Source of the DNA: CAZHLD01 sp964533185
GTDB lineage: Bacteria; Acidobacteriota; Terriglobia; Acidiferrales; UBA7541
NCBI GenBank assembly: GCA_964533185.1
Contig: CAZHLD010000030.1
Coordinates: 1 to 30,922, forward strand
DNA: 30,922 bases
Direction of reading: 5' to 3'
Shown here: positions 25,041 through 30,922 of the stretch, piece after piece
How positions within the stretch are numbered: position 1 is the stretch's first letter
Layout: each line of letters opens with the position of its first letter
Made by a program: the position numbers and the translations under genes
Notes under the pieces: model-generated
The model's input: only the letters and a program-made list of their open reading frames with translations
Told to the model about the DNA's origin: nothing
Database searches by the model: none

Positions 25041-25140
25041 NNNNNNNNNNNNNNNNNNNNNNNNNNNNNNNNNNNNNNNNNNNNNNNNNNNNNNNNNNNN
25101 NNNNNNNNNNNNNNNNNNNNNNNNNNNNNNNNNNNNNNNN
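25041..25140. other. Assembly gap of exactly 100 N
   Basis: Exactly 100 undetermined bases, the conventional padding for a scaffold join of unknown length. The missing sequence should encode the C-terminal third of the iron-sulphur subunit and the N-terminal half of the CoxG-like protein, probably several hundred bases in all. The real gap is therefore probably longer than 100 bases. Confidence 0.97.
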
Positions 25141-25517
25141 GGATGGGGGTTCTTCGCCAGCAATTGGAGCGTGGAGAGGAGCAGGCCCGGCGTGCAAAAG
25201 CCGCACTGCAACCCATGGTGGTCGGCAAAAGCTTGCTGAATCGGGTGCAATTTGTCGTTCTCTGCCAGGCCCTCCACGGTCAGCACCTCGCCCTGGTCTG
25301 CCTGGACAGCGAAGACCGTGCACGACTTGACGCTGGCACCATTCAGCAAGACAGTGCAGGCCCCGCAATAGGTGGTGTCGCAGCCCACGTGCGTACCGGT
25401 CAGATCGAGTTCCTCCCGCAGCAGGTCCACCAGCAGAAGCCGGGGTTCCACTTCCAATGAATAGTCCTTGCCGTTGACCTTCACCCGGATGGGGACCCGC
25501 GCGATCTTCTCAGGCAT
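25141..25517 (-). CDS. Molybdenum hydroxylase [2Fe-2S] subunit (CoxS-like), 3' end in assembly gap
   Basis: Small electron-transfer subunit of the xanthine dehydrogenase family. Of the usual about 160 residues 125 are present. The N-terminal ferredoxin-type cluster ligands are Cys46, 51, 54 and 66 (GCDTTYCGAC ... SC). The start of the second cluster domain is GLQCGFCTPG (Cys105, 108). The CxRC motif that completes the second cluster falls in the N run. The ATG at 25517 overlaps the end of the FAD-subunit gene by 8 bases; an ATG at 25535 would also be in frame. Confidence 0.93.
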
Positions 25518-26406
25518 AGATGTGCCCTCCCTCAACGCGCTCGCCGCGCGCCCGGCGAACCGCGATCACTATCGCCCGACGCAACAGCACACCGAGCAGT
25601 TCGCGTTTAAGCTCCGCGGAACCGCGCATGTCCGGCTGCGGATCCGCGGCCGCGCGCGCCGCCTCGGCCGCAGCTTCGATGCTGGTCCGGTTGATCGTTT
25701 GGCCCTGCAGGGCACGCTCCGCTTCGCCAGGCCGGATCGCCGTCAGCCCCACGCACCCCAGCGCCACCCTGGCCTCGTGGCAAATGTTTTTGTCGTCCAG
25801 CGTCAACTGCACCGCGACACTGGCTGTGGCATACACCGGCGCGCAACGCTTGAACGCCAGATAAGCCCCTCCGCTATTCTTCGGAGGAATCTCCACGACC
25901 ACCTCCCGGACCAACTCCCCGGGACCAAGCGAGGTGGTATACGCATCCACAAAAAAGTCAGACAGTTGAATCGTCCTCTCGCCCTGCGGTCCCACCGCGC
26001 GGACCTGCGTCGAAAGCGTCAGCAGCACCGGCCCCCAGTCTCCACTGGGATCCGCTTCCGCCAGCGATCCGCCCAGCGTCCCCCGGTTGCGCACCTGCAC
26101 GTCGGCAATCCCGGCGGCGCAATCCTTCAGAATGGGGATCTCTTGAGCCACGGCCGAAGACTCGATATCCGTGTGACGCGTCATTGCGCCCAATCGGATC
26201 GTCTTGCTGTCCTTTTCAACGTAGGAAAGCTTGGGGATGAAATTGAGGTCCACCAGGTGGGTCGGGCTGGCCAGCCGGAGCTTCATCAGCGGGATTAGGC
26301 TTTGGCCGCCGGCCAGCACGCGAGCGCCTTCTCCGAGCTGGGCCAACAGCGCAGACGCTTCGGCCAGAGAATTCGCTCGGTGGTAGTGAAAAGGGCGGGA
26401 GTACAT
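25510..26406 (-). CDS. Molybdenum hydroxylase FAD-binding subunit (CoxM-like)
   Basis: A 298-aa FAD-binding subunit that passes electrons from the iron-sulphur subunit onward. AGGQSLIPLMKLRLA (32-46) and VRNRGTLGGSLAEADPSGD (105-123) are the two flavin-binding motifs of the CoxM/CutM family. The start is supported by a strong Shine-Dalgarno GGAGGGG. It is the first gene of the molybdenum hydroxylase set; the order is FAD, Fe-S, CoxG-like, Mo subunit. The 136 bases upstream separate it from the kynureninase-like gene and hold a weak promoter candidate. Confidence 0.94.
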   Translation of the reverse strand: MYSRPFHYHRANSLAEASALLAQLGEGARVLAGGQSLIPLMKLRLASPTHLVDLNFIPKLSYVEKDSKTIRLGAMTRHTDIESSAVAQEIPILKDCAAGIADVQVRNRGTLGGSLAEADPSGDWGPVLLTLSTQVRAVGPQGERTIQLSDFFVDAYTTSLGPGELVREVVVEIPPKNSGGAYLAFKRCAPVYATASVAVQLTLDDKNICHEARVALGCVGLTAIRPGEAERALQGQTINRTSIEAAAEAARAAADPQPDMRGSAELKRELLGVLLRRAIVIAVRRARGERVEGGHIYA

Positions 26407-26478
26407 TCAAATCCCCTCCAGCGGGCACGGCCGGGTCGGCAGACAGCGCTGAACTACAACGCGCTCAGCGGGCGAAGC

Positions 26479-26503
26479 TTATCAGAGGGGGCCATTTTTT
26501 CAA
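26479..26503 (-). promoter_or_regulatory. Weak candidate promoter for the molybdenum hydroxylase operon
   Basis: In the 136-base gap before the FAD subunit, the minus strand shows TTGAAA (26503-26498) followed about 14 bases later by TGATAA (26484-26479). The spacing is short and the -10 imperfect. The remainder of the gap shows only the ribosome-binding site next to the ATG. Confidence 0.25.
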
Positions 26504-26542
26504 GCCTGAGCTCGCCCGACCCGAGGTATCCGCTGCGCGCCG

Positions 26543-27751
26543 TCATCGAGTGGCCGTGCCCGCGGCGTCGGTTGCCGGTGCAGGCGAGCCCGTCTTCTCC
26601 CACGCCCGCGTGGCGAGAATCTCTTCGATCTGCGCCAGCGCGAAGTCAATCTCTTCGTCTCGCGTGAAGAAGTGTGGCGAAAGGCGGACCCCGGCCTTGG
26701 GGCGGTAGTCCACCAGAATGTCGCGCTCAAGCAACACCCGCTCGACCTCCTGGGCGCGCGGACATTCGATGGAGACCGTGCCCGCGCGCTCCGCCGGGTC
26801 CATTGGTGTGTTGACCCGCCATCCACGTGCCAGCGCGCCGTCAATCAGGCGCTTGGTCTGACGCATGGACTTTTGCCGGATGCGCTCCACGCCCACTTTG
26901 CCAATGATTTCGATTCCCGGTTGGCAGGCATAGAGCGCCGGTATATGCGGCGTGCCGTTCAAGAAGCGATAGGAATCTTCACGCCGGTCAATCGGCCCCA
27001 CTTCAAACGCAAACGGCCGCTGATGTGCGAGCCAGCCCGTCAGCGTCGGCGTCAGTTTGGTCCGCAGGTCGGGCCGCACGTAGAGGTAGGCCACACCCGG
27101 TCCGCCGCACAGCCACTTCAGCATCCCGCCCACAGCGAAGTCCGTGCCCAAAGACGCCACGTCGATCGGCACCGTCCCCGCGGCCTGGAAGCAATCGAGC
27201 ACCACCTGCGCGCCCACGCGATGCGCCCGCTCGATAATGGCGCGCGCATTGACGATGCACGAGCTGCGGAAGAGCACCAGCGAAATGGGCACCAGCAGCG
27301 TCTGCTCGTCAATCGCCTCGAGCAGCTTCTCCAGCGGCACGCGGATTCCGTCTTCGCTGCGCACCATTTCGATGCGCGCGCCGTGCCGCTGCTGTTCCTG
27401 GTAAAAGTACACCACCGAGGGAAACTCCAAATCCACCAGCACGACCTTGTTGCGCGGCCCGCGAAAGTTGAAACACGACGTAATCACCGCCTGCGTCAGT
27501 GTGACGTTCTGGTGCAGCGAGATGCTCCCCGGCGCGGCGCCGATCAGTGCGCCCATGCGGTCCGCCACTTGGGCCGGAAGATCCCACCAGCTCTCTTCCC
27601 ACGCCCGCACGCCACGCGTCGCCCAGGTGTCGGCATATTCGCGCAGCTTGGCCTCGACGCCGCGCGGCATCGCCCCCAGCGAGTTGTTGATCAGGTACGT
27701 GGTGCGCTCGAGGATGGGAAACTCTTCGCGCCACTTCAGCAGTTCGTCCAT
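26543..27751 (-). CDS. Kynureninase-like class V PLP-dependent enzyme
   Basis: A 402-aa fold-type I PLP enzyme most like kynureninase, which cleaves kynurenine to anthranilate and alanine. Matching landmarks are YLINNSLGAMPR (19-30; kynureninase YLxGNSLG), GGMLKWLCGGPG with PLP-binding Lys212, GWLAHQRPFAFE, LNGTPHIPAL and the C-terminal VDYRPKAGVRLSPHFFT. The PLP-ring segment DLAHxAG of kynureninase reads DCFQAAG, keeping Asp186 but putting Gln189 in place of His. A cysteine-desulfurase or epimerase-type activity cannot be excluded. The ATG at 27751 starts the conserved domain and lies 8 bases after the permease stop; the longer frame reaching 28930 is a shadow of the permease. Confidence 0.84.
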   Translation of the reverse strand: MDELLKWREEFPILERTTYLINNSLGAMPRGVEAKLREYADTWATRGVRAWEESWWDLPAQVADRMGALIGAAPGSISLHQNVTLTQAVITSCFNFRGPRNKVVLVDLEFPSVVYFYQEQQRHGARIEMVRSEDGIRVPLEKLLEAIDEQTLLVPISLVLFRSSCIVNARAIIERAHRVGAQVVLDCFQAAGTVPIDVASLGTDFAVGGMLKWLCGGPGVAYLYVRPDLRTKLTPTLTGWLAHQRPFAFEVGPIDRREDSYRFLNGTPHIPALYACQPGIEIIGKVGVERIRQKSMRQTKRLIDGALARGWRVNTPMDPAERAGTVSIECPRAQEVERVLLERDILVDYRPKAGVRLSPHFFTRDEEIDFALAQIEEILATRAWEKTGSPAPATDAAGTATR

Positions 27752-27759
27752 GTCCTTCC

Positions 27760-29154
27760 TCAAGTGCGTCGCGCAACTCTGAACTTTGCCCGGACAAGGT
27801 AGCACAGGGAGATAAACGCAAGCCAGGGAATCCCCGCCGCCAGGGTGATCCGCATCCCGGGGATCCACCAGGTCGAAACCAGCACGGCGGCCAGTGCGAA
27901 GAATCCCACCAGCGAGCTCCACGGTCCCGGCGGTGCCAGTCGCATGGCCCCCGCCGGCTCGCGCCGGCGGAACACCAAGTGCGTCACGAAGATCATCATC
28001 CACACGTACAGCCCGCCAAAAAACGCTGCTCCGAGCATGTACACGTACGCCGTCTGCTGGAAGCGCATTTCCAGCAGCAGCGCTGCGAACATGCCGCAGC
28101 TCGAAACCGCCAGTGCCGTTACCGGTGTGCCCTGCCGGCTGAGTCGTCCCAGTCCTGCCGGCGCGTATCCGCCGCGCGCCAATGAGAAGAGCATCCGCGA
28201 CGTGAGATACAGGTTGCAGTTCATGCTCGAAAGCGCCGCGGTGAGCACAACGAAGTTCATCACCGACGCCGCAGCCGGTATCCCGACGGTTGTGAACACG
28301 CTCACGAACGGGCTTTCGCCCAGCCCCGCCTGTGTCCACGGCAGGACGCCCACCAGCACCGTGACCCCGCCGATATAGAAAATCGCCAATCGCAGGAGCG
28401 TCCATCGCAGTGCCCGTGGCACGGCAGTTTCCGGCTGCTTTGCTTCCCCGGCGGTGACCGCAACGACTTCGATTCCCAGATAGCTGAAGATGGCCATGGC
28501 CACGCCAAGCCCCACGCCTGCCCATCCGTGCGGTAGGAAGCCTCCGTGTGCGGTGAAATTGGCCGTGCCCAGCCTCGGAAAGCCGATTCCCAGAAGCAGT
28601 GCTCCACCCAGGACGAGGAACCCCGTGATGGCCACCACCTTGATCGATGCGAACCAGTACTCGAACCAGCCGAAACTCGCCACACTGCGCGCATTGACGT
28701 ACACCAGCGCGGCCGAGAACGCCACAATCCACACCCACGCGGGGACTCTGGGAAACCAATACCGGCAGTAGATCGACGCCGCCACCACTTCGCTCCCAAT
28801 CGCCACCACCTGCGCCAGCCAGTACGAGTACCGCATGGTGAACCCGGCCCACGGGTTTAGATAGGTTTCTGCGTACACCCCGAAGGACCCCGCCACGGGA
28901 TGCGCCACCGCCATCTCCGCCAGCGCCCACATCAGCACCAGCGCAACCACCGCGCCCGCCGCATAACTCAGGATCACGGCCGGGCCGGCCAGTCGCACTG
29001 AAATCGCACTGCCCAGGAAAAGCCCGGTGCCGATGGCCCCGCCGAGCGCAATCATGGAGAGTTGTCGCGGCGTAAGACTGCGCTGGAGTCCGGCTTCGCG
29101 TACGTGGAGGGAGTGTTCGGGCGCGGATGGAATGGGTGTCGGCACGGCAGGCAT
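27760..29154 (-). CDS. APC-family amino acid permease
   Basis: A 464-aa inner-membrane transporter with about 12 hydrophobic helices. LSMIALGGAIGTGLFLGS after the N-terminal cytoplasmic tail is the helix-1 signature of APC-superfamily amino acid permeases (GABA, aromatic and asparagine permease types). AGSFGVYAETYLNPWAGF matches the second conserved region. The ATG at 29154 has no clear Shine-Dalgarno. It is the first gene of the minus-strand array and lies directly upstream of the kynureninase-like gene, which suggests that it imports the pathway substrate, probably an amino acid or derivative. Confidence 0.9.
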   Translation of the reverse strand: MPAVPTPIPSAPEHSLHVREAGLQRSLTPRQLSMIALGGAIGTGLFLGSAISVRLAGPAVILSYAAGAVVALVLMWALAEMAVAHPVAGSFGVYAETYLNPWAGFTMRYSYWLAQVVAIGSEVVAASIYCRYWFPRVPAWVWIVAFSAALVYVNARSVASFGWFEYWFASIKVVAITGFLVLGGALLLGIGFPRLGTANFTAHGGFLPHGWAGVGLGVAMAIFSYLGIEVVAVTAGEAKQPETAVPRALRWTLLRLAIFYIGGVTVLVGVLPWTQAGLGESPFVSVFTTVGIPAAASVMNFVVLTAALSSMNCNLYLTSRMLFSLARGGYAPAGLGRLSRQGTPVTALAVSSCGMFAALLLEMRFQQTAYVYMLGAAFFGGLYVWMMIFVTHLVFRRREPAGAMRLAPPGPWSSLVGFFALAAVLVSTWWIPGMRITLAAGIPWLAFISLCYLVRAKFRVARRT

Positions 29155-29478
29155 GAATGAAGCATCATGCTAACAGGATTGCCGGCTCGCGCTCGTCTTC
29201 ATTGCGAATGACCGATGGAAGGTGCTGGCTCCCCAGGCAGGACGCGAAATTTCTGGGACTCGTGACCGCGAGCGGCCAAAAGAATGACAGGCGCTGCGCC
29301 CGGATCGAACACCCTGTGACATCACTGTGCCGAATAACGAATCGGCTTCTTTCGAATCAGGGCACTCATCGTCCGGCCGCGCCCTTCCCTATAGGGTCGC
29401 TGCCGCCCGCTGCGCAAGAGCCTCGTGGAGTGTTCCCCGTCGCGCGCCGCTCGTGCTAACCTGAGCCTTCTGGCGGGC
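29155..29478. other. Intergenic region between the permease and tRNA-Leu
   Basis: No supported gene. It should carry the promoter of the permease transcript (minus) and of the tRNA (plus), but I see no strong -35/-10 pair. Reading frames here are short and lack codon structure or recognisable motifs. Confidence 0.5.
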
Positions 29479-29563
29479 GCCCGGGTGGCGGAATGGCAGA
29501 CGCTGGGGACTTAAAATCCCCTGGCCCGCAAAGGCCGTGCGAGTTCGACTCTCGCCCCGGGCA
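29479..29563 (+). tRNA. tRNA-Leu (UAA anticodon)
   Basis: An 85-nt type II tRNA. The acceptor stem GCCCGGG pairs with CCCGGGC (29556-29562) and A29563 is the discriminator. The anticodon stem GGGGA/TCCCC encloses the loop CTTAAAA with anticodon TAA at 29512-29514. The T arm is GCGAG-TTCGACT-CTCGC. The variable arm of the leucine class is present. CCA is not encoded; a run of five T (29565-29569) follows and may help termination. Confidence 0.96.
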
Positions 29564-29570
29564 CTTTTTA

Positions 29571-29602
29571 GAAGTTTGATGTTGGAAATTGGAGGTTTGA
29601 AA
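29571..29602. repeat. AT-rich degenerate purine-rich repeat next to tRNA-Leu
   Basis: A low-GC stretch made of loosely repeated TTTGAxGTTGGAAATTGGAG-type words, unlike the GC-rich surroundings. Similar short degenerate intergenic words are common in some bacterial phyla. It may be a remnant of an intergenic repeat family; nothing else is visible between here and 29732 except a GGAGG before the next gene. Confidence 0.25.
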
Positions 29603-29732
29603 GAGCACTGAGGGAATCGCTCGACTCGCCCACCTTCGGCACGTTTTCGCCACATGCATGAATTGCGCACAGTTTTGTTTCCCGTGAATCCGTCGTACCA
29701 TCGGGCGCGACCTCAGTCCCCGGAGGCAGCGG

Positions 29733-30922
29733 ATGGAGAAGTATGACCTGCTGGTGATTGGCTCGGGCCCGGCCGGCGAGAAGGCAGCGGCCGCGGCGGC
29801 GTATTTCAAGAAGCGCGTGGCGATTGTCGAACGCGCCGCGAACGTGGGCGGCGCGGGTGTCAACACCGGCACGATCCCCAGCAAGACGCTGCGCGAATCG
29901 GCGCTGTATTTTTCCGGATTGCAGCAGCGCGGCCTCTACGGCATTGACTACTCGCTGCGCGCCGGCCTGACCGTGCACGACTTCATGCACCGCGAAAACG
30001 TGGTGGTCCAAGCCGAGCGAGAGAAAATCACGAAAAACATTGCCGGCCACAGCATCGACCTGCTGCGCGGCGCGGCGCGCTTTGAAGATGCGCACACGCT
30101 CGCAATCACCGCGGCCGGTGGCAACGTGATGCGCGTGCAGGGCGAAATCATCCTGATCGCCACGGGTTCGTTCCCCTTCCGGACGCCGGAGATTTCCTTC
30201 GACGACAAGTTCATCTTCGATTCCGACACGATCCTTAACATGGACCGCATTCCGAAGAGCATGGTCGTGGTGGGCGGCGGCGTGATTGGCTGCGAGTATG
30301 CCTCGATGTTCACCGCGCTGGGCGTGAAGGTGGCGCTGGTGGACGGGCGCGACCGCTTGCTGCCGTTCCTCGATGCGGAGATTTCGCAGATCCTGCGGGA
30401 CCGCCTCACGGCGCTGGGGCTGGAGTTCTACTTCTCGGAAAAGCTCGTCAAGCTCGAGCGCGGCCCGGCGGGCATACGGGTGCTGCTTGAGTCCGGCAAG
30501 AGCATCGAGTTGGAAACCGCGCTCTTTGCCGCCGGGCGCCGCGCCGCCGTGGACGGCCTCGGCCTCGAGAAGGTCGGCCTCAGCGTCAATAAGCGTGGCT
30601 ACCTCGAAGTGAACGAGCATTACCAGACCAGCGTCCCCAACATCTACGCCGCCGGCGACGTGATCGGCTTCCCCTCACTCGCTTCGGTCTCGATGGACCA
30701 GGGGCGCCTGGCGGTGCTGAATGCCTTCGGTCTGCCCTTCAAGTGGCGCATGCCCTCGCAACTGCCCATGGGCGTCTATACTATCCCGGAAATTTCCAGC
30801 GTGGGCGAGACGGAAGAGTCCTGCAAGGAAAAGAAGATTGACTACGCCGTGGGCCGCGCGCGCTACGCCAACAACGCCCGCGGCATGATCATCGGCGAAA
30901 CGCACGGCCTGCTGAAGCTGGT
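29733..30922 (+). CDS. sthA: Soluble Si-specific NAD(P)+ transhydrogenase (partial, 3' end outside window)
   Basis: Cytoplasmic FAD enzyme that exchanges hydride between NADPH and NAD+. The window holds 396 codons of a family about 460-470 aa long. The N-terminal FAD motif is VIGSGPAGEKAA (8-19), the NAD(P) motif VVGGGVIGCEYAS, the second FAD motif YAAGDVIGFPSLAS, and the interface GVYTIPEISSVGETE. These match SthA closely. The redox CxxxxC of dihydrolipoamide dehydrogenase is gone: Gly42 and Thr47 (in NTGTIPSK) replace both cysteines. In E. coli SthA the first Cys remains. The ATG at 29733 has CGGAGG upstream. It is probably a stand-alone housekeeping gene. Confidence 0.92.
   Translation, partial: MEKYDLLVIGSGPAGEKAAAAAAYFKKRVAIVERAANVGGAGVNTGTIPSKTLRESALYFSGLQQRGLYGIDYSLRAGLTVHDFMHRENVVVQAEREKITKNIAGHSIDLLRGAARFEDAHTLAITAAGGNVMRVQGEIILIATGSFPFRTPEISFDDKFIFDSDTILNMDRIPKSMVVVGGGVIGCEYASMFTALGVKVALVDGRDRLLPFLDAEISQILRDRLTALGLEFYFSEKLVKLERGPAGIRVLLESGKSIELETALFAAGRRAAVDGLGLEKVGLSVNKRGYLEVNEHYQTSVPNIYAAGDVIGFPSLASVSMDQGRLAVLNAFGLPFKWRMPSQLPMGVYTIPEISSVGETEESCKEKKIDYAVGRARYANNARGMIIGETHGLLKL

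Noticed and set aside
23330..25330. Plus-strand open frame of 666 codons
   Set aside because: Antisense to the molybdenum subunit, runs through the N gap, has no recognisable motifs, and is a typical shadow frame in GC-rich DNA.
22259..26406. Aerobic carbon monoxide dehydrogenase
   Set aside because: The subunit order and CoxG-like gene fit the family, but the CO-specific AYxCSFR loop is absent (PNRGYSR instead).
26543..28930. A 795-aa reading of the PLP enzyme with a long N-terminal extension
   Set aside because: The extra about 390 residues are the permease gene read out of frame. The family domain starts at the ATG at 27751.
1..30922. CRISPR array, insertion sequence, prophage or defence genes
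   Set aside because: I saw no regularly spaced direct repeats, transposase, integrase, phage or nuclease-type motifs anywhere in the window.

Overview
The window is a GC-rich bacterial chromosome fragment, probably metagenome-derived because it contains a run of exactly 100 N (25041-25140). The best guess for the host is a Gram-negative bacterium of the Acidobacteriota or a similar phylum. The main reason is the large Oar-type TonB-dependent receptor with an N-terminal carboxypeptidase-regulatory-like domain, a family expanded in that phylum. The assignment is inferred from gene content and is not proven by any marker gene.

Left arm (1-6695, minus strand): a compact coenzyme F420 operon. In transcription order it is an M24-fold protein, cofG, cofD, cofC, cofE, cofH and npdG (cut by the window edge), with start/stop overlaps or gaps of a few bases from cofG onward. 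Together these build the deazaflavin FO, attach the phospholactyl-type linker, add glutamate, and reduce F420 with NADPH. A MobA/MocA-like nucleotidyltransferase diverges from this operon at 6778.

Centre (7582-15703, plus strand): a TonB-dependent receptor, then luciferase-like oxidoreductase 1, two overlapping polytopic membrane genes, a ketopantoate-reductase-fold protein and luciferase-like oxidoreductase 2. The oxidoreductases are plausible users of the F420 made next door. The membrane pair is built from three copies of one 4-helix unit with a conserved HxH motif, and I do not recognise the family.

Right arm (15716-29154, minus strand): a long catabolic-looking array. In transcription order it is an amino-acid permease, a kynureninase-like PLP enzyme, a molybdenum hydroxylase (FAD, 2Fe-2S, CoxG-like and Mo subunits, interrupted by the N gap), a second ketopantoate-reductase-fold protein, an M24 peptidase, an M20 hydrolase, a fumarylacetoacetase-family protein, a DRE-TIM acyltransferase and a tryptophan-2,3-dioxygenase-like haem protein. 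Several members keep their fold but have altered catalytic or substrate-binding residues. My reading is an undescribed pathway for an amino-acid-like or N-heterocyclic substrate: uptake, ring hydroxylation and oxygenation, hydrolytic cleavage, then CoA-linked chemistry, possibly with F420-dependent steps. This is inference from gene content only.

Right edge: a tRNA-Leu(UAA) and the 5' part of a soluble transhydrogenase (sthA), both on the plus strand, are housekeeping genes.
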